Assembly: GCA_050743125.1 (NCBI GenBank)
Contig: JBOGEB010000026.1
Coordinates: 1 to 31,373, forward strand
Length of the DNA stretch: 31,373 nucleotides
Direction: 5' to 3'
Origin: JBOGEB01 sp050743125
GTDB lineage: Bacteria > Actinomycetota > Nitriliruptoria > Euzebyales > Egibacteraceae
Position numbers and translations under genes: made by a program. The notes under the pieces were generated by a model. It saw only the letters and a list, made by a program, of their open reading frames with translations. It was not told the origin of the DNA and searched no databases. This document shows, piece after piece, positions 7,421-15,598 of this stretch (the first letter of the stretch is position 1; each line of letters begins with the position of its first letter).

Positions 7421-8446
7421 TTAAAACAATGTGGGCTGTTCTTGTCTAATTGGCAGTAGTGGCTCGCCAAATACCGGCTCGTTCGGTACCCTGCCGTTGA
7501 TGCCCCACTTCGGGGGAAAGAAAAGCTGCATCGGCTCGGGTGAGGCGTTGAACCGCGCCTTGATGCGCTTTCGCGCGCTGGTCAGCTCAGGGACCGCTTC
7601 GCGGCAGTACTTGTCGGTTTCGCAGAACAGCCCCTGGCAGTCGATAGCATGCAGCGGCCGCCCCCAGAGCCCATGGAACGGCAAGCCAAGCCGGACAAAT
7701 TCCTCGTCTTGCCGCTCCACCATCCAAGCGATGACCTCGGCTGGTGTGTAATCACCGAGATCGAAAAACACTTTTTTGATGCCCCTGAGCGCACCCGGTC
7801 CGGCCTGAGTGAACTCGTTTTCGCTGAAGTTGATGAGATCCGAGTAGTTGAGATCGATCGCTGTCTGATACGACATGAAATCGCCCATGAGCGGATAGCC
7901 ATGCAGCAGCTCATACACTTCACGGAGCGACTTGACCTCCAGCAACCGTTCGCCGAGCGCGTCTTGCAGGAACATATGCCGGAACAGCTCGACGTGGTTA
8001 CCATGCTTCACGCCCTGCCCGTAGGCATCGGTCGCGCACAGGATGAAGGCCCCAGTGTAGAGGCCGCCGTTCTGGTCTTTGGCATGTTCCAGTGCTTTTA
8101 CGAAGGACGCAGCACCCAGGTCGTCAAGCGTCGGATAGCGGCCGAGAAAGTCACGCACGCTCCGCCAGGTTTCGATCTTGCTGAAAGCACGGAAGGCAAC
8201 GATCTGAAAAAGGCGGTCTTCTGGCGAGCACGGCTCGCCGTGGTAGCACACGTGGCGGATCATGTACTGCGAGACCCGATCGGCCGCCCGGAAGACATTG
8301 CAGAACTTGAAGGTTTGTATAATCGGGTCGTCCGCCCAGGGCCATGGCATACCGGCGACTCGGCGTTCAAAGGCCCGTTGTCGCTCTGAGGCAAAGTACC
8401 AATAAAGATTATAGATACGGTCGCGTGGGACAGGTGGGCGCTTCAT
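7421..8446 (-). CDS. Protein of the 5-hmdU DNA kinase helical-domain / alpha-glutamyl(putrescinyl)-thymine pyrophosphorylase family
   Basis: A 341-residue protein beginning MKRPPVPRDRIYNLYW. The N-terminal pattern YWYFASERQRAF, then GMPWPWADDPII, then FKFCNVFRAADRVSQ is the hallmark of the family named for phage enzymes that work on hydroxymethyl-uracil-derived bases (kinase-associated helical domain and thymine-hypermodification pyrophosphorylases). The family is placed from memory of its motifs. Start ATG at 8446 has AAGGA 9 nt upstream and a plausible promoter. GC content and codon choice are clearly lower than in the neighbours, and the upstream ~130 bp are AT-rich, so recent transfer, perhaps from a phage, is likely. 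No modification, kinase or restriction partner is visible beside it. The substrate is unknown. Confidence 0.65.
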   Translation of the reverse strand: MKRPPVPRDRIYNLYWYFASERQRAFERRVAGMPWPWADDPIIQTFKFCNVFRAADRVSQYMIRHVCYHGEPCSPEDRLFQIVAFRAFSKIETWRSVRDFLGRYPTLDDLGAASFVKALEHAKDQNGGLYTGAFILCATDAYGQGVKHGNHVELFRHMFLQDALGERLLEVKSLREVYELLHGYPLMGDFMSYQTAIDLNYSDLINFSENEFTQAGPGALRGIKKVFFDLGDYTPAEVIAWMVERQDEEFVRLGLPFHGLWGRPLHAIDCQGLFCETDKYCREAVPELTSARKRIKARFNASPEPMQLFFPPKWGINGRVPNEPVFGEPLLPIRQEQPTLF

Positions 8447-8467
8447 CTACTCGTATCCTTCATCTCT

Positions 8468-8496
8468 TAGCTAGATAGGCAACACCAAAGCGTCAA
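8468..8496 (-). promoter_or_regulatory. Candidate promoter of the 7421-8446 gene
   Basis: On the minus strand, TTGACG (8496-8491) and TAGCTA (8473-8468) are separated by 17 bases, ending 21 bases before the ATG. The surrounding ~130 bases are unusually AT-rich for this window, which also makes chance matches likelier. Confidence 0.4.
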
Positions 8497-8706
8497 CAAA
8501 TTCTACATAGGGCGGATAAACCATCGACCAAAGCTTATCAATAGTTAATGAATTGCTAGCTCAATCATAATTTCTGGTGGTGACTGTTGCATCACGTGGG
8601 GTGGATTGGTCGGCGGGTGCGTGCCGGTGGCGGGGGGCGGTTGCCGGGCATTCGGACCGGCTGGGTCTAGTGTTGCTCCTGTTGTCGGTGTGGCAGGAGG
8701 GCATGC

Positions 8707-9530
8707 GTGGTCGAGGAGCCAGTGGCGGCAGGGGACGCCCGGCTGCGGGCTGCCAACGCCAGGTTGCGTCAGGTCGTGGCGCGCCAGGACGCCGAGCAGG
8801 TCGCCGGGCTGCAACGGCAGCTGGGCCGGGACTCGTAGAGCTCGTCGATGCCGCCCTCAGCCGAGGGGCTGGCCAAGAAACCTGCGGTCGGGCGCCAGCG
8901 GGGGGCGCGCAGGCCCGGCAAGCAGCCCGGGGCGCCGGGGAGGCATCTGGCGCAAGTGCAGGCCCCCGACGAGGTCGTCGTGCACGTCCCCCAGACCTGC
9001 GCCGGCTGCGGCGGGGACCTCGGCGACGCCCCCACGGTGAAAACGGTCCGCAGGCAGGTGTTCGACCTGCCCGAGATCGGCCTGCGGGTGACCGAGCATC
9101 AGGCGCAACAGCGGGTGTGCGGCTGCGGGACGGCGACCACCGCGGCGTTCCCGGCCGAGGCGGGCGCGCCGGCCAGCTGCTCGGGGACCTGCTGGGCACA
9201 CCGATCGCTGTCGGCACGGTCGCGAACGTGACCGCCCAGGCCGCCGCCGCGGCCGCCCCTGCCGTGGAGGCCATCCGTGAGCAGGTGGCCGCCGCGCCGG
9301 TGGCGCATTTCGACGAGACCGGGACCGGGGTCGCCGGGCGCGGCCACTGGACCCACGTGGCCTGTACCGATCAGCCGGCGCACTATCACGTCGATGCCGA
9401 ACGCGGCCGGGTCGGGATGGACGCCGCCGGGGTTCTGCCCGCCTTCTCCGGGGTGGCGGTGCACGACGGGTGGAAGCCCTACTGCTCCTACCCGCAGGTC
9501 ACACATGGTCTGTGCAGCGTTCACTTCCTG
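8707..9530 (+). pseudogene. Decayed IS66-type transposase
   Basis: A remnant with three lesions. The N-terminal leucine-zipper part starts at GTG 8707 and hits an in-frame TAG at 8836-8838 (GRDS-stop-SSSMPPSAEG), where intact relatives read through. The zinc-ribbon part continues in the same frame (CAGCGGDL, then VCGCG). Near 9165-9175 the similarity jumps to another frame (QLLGDLLGTPIAVGT), consistent with a small out-of-frame deletion. The DDE-domain part reads HFDETG, then VHDGWKPY, then HGLCSVHFL, and similarity ends near 9530, so the last third is missing. It cannot make an active transposase. Confidence 0.8.
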
Positions 9531-9904
9531 GGTGCGCTGAGAGCGGCCGTAACGGGTCTGTGGAGAGTTCGCTGTGTAGTCCCAGACCGAGCAGCCGGGT
9601 CAGGTGACCGCCGCGACGCGCAAGCCTCAGCCGCGCTGGTTGCGTTTGCCGTTGGCGCCCTGCTCAACTGCGCCGGAGGCGTTTGCGTGACCGCGTCGCC
9701 GTCGAGGCGGCTCCCGCGCGGATCACCCTCGCCTGACGTCCCGCCCAGGCCGGGGGCAGACCCTGGCCATCCTGGCCGCAAGGGCGTCAACGGAGCGGAG
9801 GTCCCGTTCCCTCATGTATCAGGACGGTGCGCCAGGTCTCAGTGCTTTGTAGGTTGGCCGTGTCGAGATGCCGGGGCACCGCACCCCTGGCGAAGGAGCG
9901 CATC
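9531..9904. other. Non-coding or decayed stretch after the transposase remnant
   Basis: About 370 bases with no supported gene. Short open frames exist but none has a recognisable family. The last ~60 bases should hold the promoter and the AAGGAG site of the DJ-1/PfpI gene. This is probably the far edge of the broken mobile element. Confidence 0.4.
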
Positions 9905-10588
9905 GTGACCAAGGTGTTGATCGTCCTGACCAGCCACGCCGACCTGGGAGACACTGGTCGCAAGACCGGCTTCTACCTGCCAGAGGCAGCCCACCCCTGG
10001 AAAGTGTTCACCGGCGCCGGCTACCGCGTCGATTTCGTCTCTCCGAAGGGCGGCGAGGCGCCCGCCGACGGCGTCGACCTGAACGACCCTGTTCAGCAGG
10101 CCTTTCTGGACGACGCGGATGCCGCCGCGGCGGTGCGCAACACCTTGACACCCGAGCAGGTCGACCCCAGCGACTACGATGTTGTCTTCTATGCCGGCGG
10201 CCACGGGACCATGTGGGACTTCCCGGACAACGCTGCGCTCGCCAAGGTCGCAGCCGACGTCTACGAGAGCGGGGGTGTCGTCGCCGCGGTCTGCCACGGA
10301 CCCGCCGGGTTGGTGAACATCAAGTTGTCCGACGGCTCGTACTTGCTCCAAGACAAGGAGGTTTCGGCGTTTACGAACGAGGAGGAAGCCGCGGTCGGCT
10401 TGACCGAGGTCGTCCCCTTCCTGCTGCAGACCAGGCTCACCGAGCGCGGCGCCCGCCACACCGGCACCGAAAACTTCGCTGCTCACGTGGTCGCCGACGG
10501 CAGGCTCGTGACTGGGCAAAACCCGGCCTCTGCTACCGGTGTCGCCGAGCGCGTCGTCGAGGCTCTCGAGGAGCGCCCGGACAGCTGA
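9905..10588 (+). CDS. DJ-1/PfpI superfamily protein, Hsp31-like (glyoxalase III / protein deglycase type)
   Basis: A 227-residue protein starting MTKVLIVLTSHADLG. It has the nucleophile elbow AAVCHGPAG with Cys130 and His131, the acidic partner Glu27 in TGFYLPE, and GGHGTMWDFP at 98-107, the pattern of the Hsp31 branch. Such enzymes convert methylglyoxal to lactate or act as stress chaperones. The GTG at 9905 is chosen over an upstream start because AAGGAG lies 7 nt before it and the protein then starts at the first beta-strand. It is monocistronic and converges on the protease gene 13 bases away. Cytosolic. Confidence 0.92.
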   Translation: MTKVLIVLTSHADLGDTGRKTGFYLPEAAHPWKVFTGAGYRVDFVSPKGGEAPADGVDLNDPVQQAFLDDADAAAAVRNTLTPEQVDPSDYDVVFYAGGHGTMWDFPDNAALAKVAADVYESGGVVAAVCHGPAGLVNIKLSDGSYLLQDKEVSAFTNEEEAAVGLTEVVPFLLQTRLTERGARHTGTENFAAHVVADGRLVTGQNPASATGVAERVVEALEERPDS

Positions 10589-10601
10589 GGCGCGGTGACC
10601 A

Positions 10602-12704
10602 TTAGGGCAGCAGGTCGGAGTCGAGCTTGCCCGCCACCACCAGGCTGAACCCCTGGTTCTCGTAGAGCGTGTTGTAGGCCAGGATCTGGAGCCGGTACTC
10701 GCCGGGCTCGGGACCGTCCACGATCACCTGCTCCAGGTTGTTCCGATGATCGGTCTTGGCCCAGGGACCGCGGGCCATGTTGGGGTTGCCCGGAAGGCGC
10801 TTGCCGCTTGGGGTGACGACGATCAGGTCGAGGTCCTGCTGGAGCCCGTGGTCCGGACGTTCGACCCAGGCAAGGGTTACGCGGAGCGGGAGGCCCGCTT
10901 CNNNNNNNNNNNNNNNNNNNNNNNNNNNNNNNNNNNNNNNNNNNNNNNNNNNNNNNNNNNNNNNNNNNNNNNNNNNNNNNNNNNNNNNNNNNNNNNNNNN
11001 NGCCGCGCCCGACACCGCTGGGGCCGCCATGCTCGTGCCGGCCAGGAAGTGGTAACGGTCGTTCTGCGCGTAGGGATAGCGCGGCGAGCACGCTCGGCTG
11101 CGGGTGGACAGGACGACGCTGCCGGGTGCCAGCAGCTCCGGCTTGACCCGCTCGTCGTCCGTGGGCCCGCGGCTGCTGAAGGCCGCGACGTACTCAGGAT
11201 CGCCGCAGATCGGCTCGTCTGCTGGCATCGGCTGCTGCGGGCCGCTCGGGAACTGGCGCCAGGTCTTGCCCTGGAACGGCCCGTCGCTGCGAGGCGAGCA
11301 GCAGGCGCCGACGGTGAGCACGTTCTTGGCGCCGGCGGGTGACTGGAGCGAGTTGAAGCCGATGCGGCCCAGGTCGTCCAGCTCCGCGGGCTGCATGCCT
11401 CGATTCCCGGCGGCGAAGATCACCAGGCAGTCCGGGTGGTTGTAGACGAACTCGTCGACCTCGTAGGCGTCGAGCGTGTAGAGGCCTCCCGCCAGGACGC
11501 CCCAACTGTGGTTGTGGATCCGCGCCCCCTCGGCGTAGGCCTGCTCGAACAGCTCGCCCAGGTTGATGGGGAGGCCGGAGAGCCTCCCATTCCTGTCCCG
11601 CAGGCTCTGGACGATCAGCTCCGCGCCGGGAGCGACGCCCAGGATCTCACCTCCGGAGGCGGTCCCGTCGCCCGCGATGATGCCGCAGACGTGCGTGCCG
11701 TGCCCATCCGGGTCACCCGGTGCCTCGGGTGGCGCCCGTTCGATGACCTTCTTGATCCGGTGCTCGAGGTCCGGGTGCTCGGCGTCCACGCCGCTGTCCG
11801 CTACTGCCACGGTGACTCCGGTGCCGTCCCAGGGCAGCTCCGGGGTCCGCTCGCGTGGATCGATCCCGAGCGCCGTGCGGACGAAGGTGTTGGTCAGCTC
11901 GGGGAACTGGAACAGATCGACCGACGAGACCTGGGGCATCGTGGCCAGCTCGGCCAAGAGCGGCGAGTCCGGCGCGCACTGACAGCGGAGCCTTCGGCGC
12001 CCCACGACGACGTGGCTCGCCCGCGGGTCCTCCTGCAGCGCCGCGGCGACCACCGGGATGTTCTGGAAATCGTGACACCGCACCTCGTAGGTGACTGGCT
12101 CGGGCGCTTCTCTGCTGTCGGCGGCCGTCCAGGTGAGACGGGACGGCCCGAGAGGCTCCTCCTCCACGTCCCGGTGGAGCTTTTGGACCGCGGTCAGCCG
12201 GCGCAGCGTGTGGGTCACGCTGTATTCGACGACGCGAGCCACGAAGCTCAGGTCTTCGACCACCCGCCGCTGCTCCTCGGTCAGCTCCGCCTTGTAGGCG
12301 AAGTCCGGCACGTAGCTGCCGAGCTGCACGCCCAGGTCGTCCAGGGCCTGCTTCCAGTCGTCGCGCATCGGCCCTGCGAGCTGGACGATCCAGACGGGGC
12401 TCGCCCCGGCGGCTGCCTCCTGGACGGGGGAGAGCCTCTGCGGCTCGTCTCCCGCTACAGCCAGCAGCTCGCCGGCGGACCGCTCGTCCTGTCGGTCGGG
12501 GTCGAGCCACGACAGCTCCGGTGTGGCGGGCAGCTGCTCGACGAGCAGCCCTTTCGCCTCCAAGGCGTTCACGTCGGCCTCTCCGCCGAAGCCGCGGACG
12601 TACATCCCGCTCGTGGTGACCGGGCCGCGCTTGCGGAGGATCTCCGTCGCGAGGGACTGCTCCTCGGCGCTCAGGCACTGGACGACGAGGTTGCGGACGG
12701 CCAT
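10602..12704 (-). CDS. S8 (subtilisin-like) serine protease, interrupted by an assembly gap
   Basis: Catalytic Asp303 (VADSGVD), His335 (GHGTHVCG), oxyanion Asn434 (AAGN) and Ser558 (GTSMAAP) are all present. About 290 residues precede the catalytic domain. After the 100 N gap the frame resumes with a jelly-roll-like C-terminal domain (PLRVTLAW, NDLDL-like QDLDLIV, NNLEQV, GEYRLQILAYN) as in KP-43-type subtilases. No signal peptide is seen at the N-terminus (MAVRNLVVQCLSAEEQ), so it may work in the cytosol. Start ATG at 12704 has GAGGAGG overlapping the upstream stop. It is the last gene of a seven-gene operon. The true length is unknown because the gap size is arbitrary. It may process other products of the operon (inference). 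Confidence 0.88.
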   Translation of the reverse strand: MAVRNLVVQCLSAEEQSLATEILRKRGPVTTSGMYVRGFGGEADVNALEAKGLLVEQLPATPELSWLDPDRQDERSAGELLAVAGDEPQRLSPVQEAAAGASPVWIVQLAGPMRDDWKQALDDLGVQLGSYVPDFAYKAELTEEQRRVVEDLSFVARVVEYSVTHTLRRLTAVQKLHRDVEEEPLGPSRLTWTAADSREAPEPVTYEVRCHDFQNIPVVAAALQEDPRASHVVVGRRRLRCQCAPDSPLLAELATMPQVSSVDLFQFPELTNTFVRTALGIDPRERTPELPWDGTGVTVAVADSGVDAEHPDLEHRIKKVIERAPPEAPGDPDGHGTHVCGIIAGDGTASGGEILGVAPGAELIVQSLRDRNGRLSGLPINLGELFEQAYAEGARIHNHSWGVLAGGLYTLDAYEVDEFVYNHPDCLVIFAAGNRGMQPAELDDLGRIGFNSLQSPAGAKNVLTVGACCSPRSDGPFQGKTWRQFPSGPQQPMPADEPICGDPEYVAAFSSRGPTDDERVKPELLAPGSVVLSTRSRACSPRYPYAQNDRYHFLAGTSMAAPAVSGAXXXXXXXXXXXXXXXXXXXXXXXXXXXXXXXXXXEAGLPLRVTLAWVERPDHGLQQDLDLIVVTPSGKRLPGNPNMARGPWAKTDHRNNLEQVIVDGPEPGEYRLQILAYNTLYENQGFSLVVAGKLDSDLLP
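10902..11001. other. Assembly gap (100 N) inside the S8 protease gene
   Basis: A run of exactly 100 N, the usual placeholder for a gap of unknown size. It falls between the catalytic serine motif and the C-terminal beta domain. Related subtilases have clearly more residues between these points than the 33 the placeholder implies, so real sequence is missing. Confidence 0.99.
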
Positions 12705-12717
12705 GTCGGCGACCTCC

Positions 12718-15594
12718 TCAAGTGGGCTCGTAGAACTCGCGCAGCTTGCGCAGGACCGGTGGCAGGTGCCCGATCGACTCCAAACGGTCGAAGTAGCCGG
12801 GATCGTCGACGACGGTCGGCGGGTCGAGCGGGATCGACTCCGGCAGCACGGCGGCCGCGAGAAGGTCCGCCTCCCCCGGCTCGGCCGGCGGGTAGTCGTC
12901 GTTGTCGAGCAGAAGCGGGAAGTCGTCGGCGCCGACGCTCAGGCTGAACGGCGCTGCGGCCAGCTCAGCCTCCAGCTCGCGCAGATTCGAGGTCGCCTCC
13001 TCGAGCTTGGCGAGCGCCGCGGCGAAGGTCAGGCCGCCCAGCTGCGACTGAGGATGCTCCAGGTAGAGCCGCTTGTCCCGCCCGCCCACGACGAGGTCCT
13101 CCCGCTTCCCGTCGGATGGCGCGTACCGCTCCATCAGATCGGCGTCGCCGTAGCGCGGACAGCCCGCGATCACGACCAGGCGGACCTCGCGCTCGGTGGC
13201 CGCCAGCAGGTTCTCGTAGGGATCGTCGAGCAGGGTGTCCGTCACCAGCAGGTCGGCGTACTTGCCCTGCTCGACCGTCCCCAGGGCGTCCCCCCACCCG
13301 ACGGCCCGGGCGGCGTTGCGGGTCACGGCCGCGCAGAGGTCGCCGGCCGACAGGTCCGCTCCGTCGTTCTGAGCCGAGAGCCAGGCGACCTTCAGCTCCT
13401 CCAGGAGGTTCTTGCTGCCGCTGGGCGTCCAGTCGCAGCCAAGGGTGAACGCAAGCCCCTGAAGGCTCCTCGTGTCGATCGTCTTGCCGTACAGCAGCAG
13501 GTTGCTCGAGGGGGACCAGACCACCTTGCACCCCTTGGCGGCCAGCTCGGTGAGGTCCGCCGCCTGGAGCGCCAGACAGTGGATCGCCACCAGCGACCGC
13601 TGGAGGAGCTGGCTGTCGACCAGGTTCAGGTAGTGCTTCCGCGTCTGTGCGTCGATCCCCTCACAGAGGTGGTAGAAGTAGGCCGCCCGCGAGGTGAGGC
13701 TGTTGCGGAAGCTGGTCACGTCGTCCGGGCTGGAGGGGTCGAGGTTCGCCACCCGGCTGCCCGACTCCGGCAGGCGGTCGTCGTCGGTGTTCTCGAAGTT
13801 GCGCACCGCGCCGGTGTAGAAGGGCGTCGAGGCGCCGAACCGCGACCGCATTCCCTGCACGGACGTGGTCCCGCCCAGCAGCACCTTGGCCTCCACGTAG
13901 CGGACGATCGCCTTGACGGTGTCGCGGTCGCTCGCCAGCACTCCGAGCGGCATGGTGACGTGCTCACGGTAGCCGCTGTTGCGCTGCCACTGGTCGCGGT
14001 TGCCGAACGCGCGTGGCACCTGCCACAGGGTGACGATGTTGTAGACCAGGTGGTTGTGCAGGTCGAGCAGGCCGGGGTAGATCGTGCCCTGAGTGTCCAG
14101 GACGAGTGCCCCTTCGAAGCCTTCGGGAGGCGGGTCGCCGCGGCGGGCGACCGCGGTGATCTGCCCGCTGCGCAGGTAGAGCGCACCGTCGTCGATCACC
14201 TCGCCGTCCTCCTTCAAGGTGACGACGCGCCCGAGCAGCACGAGCGGCGGCGAATCGGGCTCGTCCACGTCCGCCAGCTCCGGCTCCTGGATCGAGGAAA
14301 GCGTCGCGCCGAGATCCTCTGCCGGCGCCGGAGCATGCAGGAACTCCCGCAGGAGGCGCTCCTGCTCGGCGTTCTCCCGCTCGACCGCTCCCTTCTCGTC
14401 CCCGGCGACCGCCAGCTCGGGCGTTCCTGCCTCGCCCGGGGCCAGCGGGCGCAGCTGGTCCGCGTAGTCGCACGGGCCGATGCGGTAGAGGTCGTTCGCG
14501 CAGAAGACGCAGCCGCCCCGCGGCCGGGCCAAATGTCCGGTCTCCGGATTGAGGACCAGCCGCCCCGCCGCCACCTCCTCGGCGAGCACCTCGATCACCG
14601 GCCCCTTGAAGCGCTCGAACTCCTCAGGGTTCGCCGAGGCGTGCGGCAGGAACACGACGCGAGCCGTGAGCGGCTCGCCGTCCGCTGTTCGGCCGTAGCC
14701 GAGCCGGATCGGTCGGGGCAGCAGGTCCTCCAGCTGCTCGCCCGGCTGCGGCTCGCCAGCGGTGAACCGCCCCTTCATCGCCGCGATGAACTCCCGGCCG
14801 GTCGACTCGCTGAACACCAGGAGCACGACCGGCAGGCTCTGGAACAGCTGGCGCAGGAAGTAGCGCCGCTCGTGGAAGCACTCGCGGACGATGCCGCGCA
14901 TCCGCTCCTGCCCCATGACCGGCAGCTCAGGGTTGCGGGGGTCGGGCTTGACTACCCACTTCGCCGACGGGCAGGCGACCATGTTCGCGTAGCTCAGGTC
15001 CTCGCCGACCGCGAGCGCGTGGCCGGTCCAGCCCATCTTTACGGCCAAGCCGTCGAGCAGGCTCTGGTAGGACGTGTACATCCTCATCGCCACCAGCTCG
15101 GCGGGGATGGGCGTGCCGGGCTCGGCGAGCGGCTCGGCGCTGGCCGGTGAGTCCTCGCGGCCGTCGCGCAGCTCGTCGTAGGCCGCCTTGGGGATCGCAA
15201 GCTTCGCGACGCTGCGGTAGCGGAAGTAGTGCGCATACTGCAGGAAGTCCTCGAAGAGCGGGTTGATCGCGTTGCGGGAGAACGGCCAGTAGCCCGGCAG
15301 GTTGGGGTTGATCCCGACCGACATGATCGGGGCCTTGCGGCAGCCGGAGAGGATCTCCGGCACGAGGGCCGTCTTGCCCGCGTAGACCAACGGCGCCACG
15401 ATGCCCGGCTGGTCGGGAGGACCCGCGGTCGCGTAATCGTAGCTGTGGTAGCTGCCCCACTCGCCGAAGTAGGCGCAAGGGTGCGGTTGAGGGTCGTAGA
15501 CGCGCCGCATCGCCTGGCAGGGCATGACCTCCAAGGCGAGCTGCACCTCGGTCGGCAGGTTCAGGATTTTCGGATCGGCCATAGTTTCGAACAT
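12718..15594 (-). CDS. Amidohydrolase (cytosine/8-oxoguanine-deaminase-like) fused to a large N-terminal domain
   Basis: A 958-residue protein. Residues ~450-800 are an ATZ/TRZ-type metal-dependent hydrolase: His513-x-His515 (DLHNHL), His642 with Glu645 (YHLCEG), His672 (IHCLAL) and Asp721 (CDWTPSG), the full set for a mononuclear deaminase. Typical amidohydrolases of this class have ~450 residues, so about 430 N-terminal residues are extra. That part has SVGINPNLPG (92-101), LPHASANPEE (316-325) and a cysteine pair CVFC (362-365). The first two recall motifs 1 and 2 of the uracil-DNA glycosylase fold, but this is weak. The ATG at 15594 (alternative 15582) lies 4 nt after the phosphorylase stop and neither has a strong ribosome binding site. 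The substrate is unknown; a nucleobase is plausible given the phosphorylase-like neighbour. Confidence 0.85.
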   Translation of the reverse strand: MFETMADPKILNLPTEVQLALEVMPCQAMRRVYDPQPHPCAYFGEWGSYHSYDYATAGPPDQPGIVAPLVYAGKTALVPEILSGCRKAPIMSVGINPNLPGYWPFSRNAINPLFEDFLQYAHYFRYRSVAKLAIPKAAYDELRDGREDSPASAEPLAEPGTPIPAELVAMRMYTSYQSLLDGLAVKMGWTGHALAVGEDLSYANMVACPSAKWVVKPDPRNPELPVMGQERMRGIVRECFHERRYFLRQLFQSLPVVLLVFSESTGREFIAAMKGRFTAGEPQPGEQLEDLLPRPIRLGYGRTADGEPLTARVVFLPHASANPEEFERFKGPVIEVLAEEVAAGRLVLNPETGHLARPRGGCVFCANDLYRIGPCDYADQLRPLAPGEAGTPELAVAGDEKGAVERENAEQERLLREFLHAPAPAEDLGATLSSIQEPELADVDEPDSPPLVLLGRVVTLKEDGEVIDDGALYLRSGQITAVARRGDPPPEGFEGALVLDTQGTIYPGLLDLHNHLVYNIVTLWQVPRAFGNRDQWQRNSGYREHVTMPLGVLASDRDTVKAIVRYVEAKVLLGGTTSVQGMRSRFGASTPFYTGAVRNFENTDDDRLPESGSRVANLDPSSPDDVTSFRNSLTSRAAYFYHLCEGIDAQTRKHYLNLVDSQLLQRSLVAIHCLALQAADLTELAAKGCKVVWSPSSNLLLYGKTIDTRSLQGLAFTLGCDWTPSGSKNLLEELKVAWLSAQNDGADLSAGDLCAAVTRNAARAVGWGDALGTVEQGKYADLLVTDTLLDDPYENLLAATEREVRLVVIAGCPRYGDADLMERYAPSDGKREDLVVGGRDKRLYLEHPQSQLGGLTFAAALAKLEEATSNLRELEAELAAAPFSLSVGADDFPLLLDNDDYPPAEPGEADLLAAAVLPESIPLDPPTVVDDPGYFDRLESIGHLPPVLRKLREFYEPT

Positions 15595-15598
15595 GCTC

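Noticed and set aside
12523..15150. An 875-codon plus-strand open frame opposite the amidohydrolase
   Set aside because: Long antisense frames are normal in high-GC DNA; the minus strand encodes an intact enzyme with all metal ligands.
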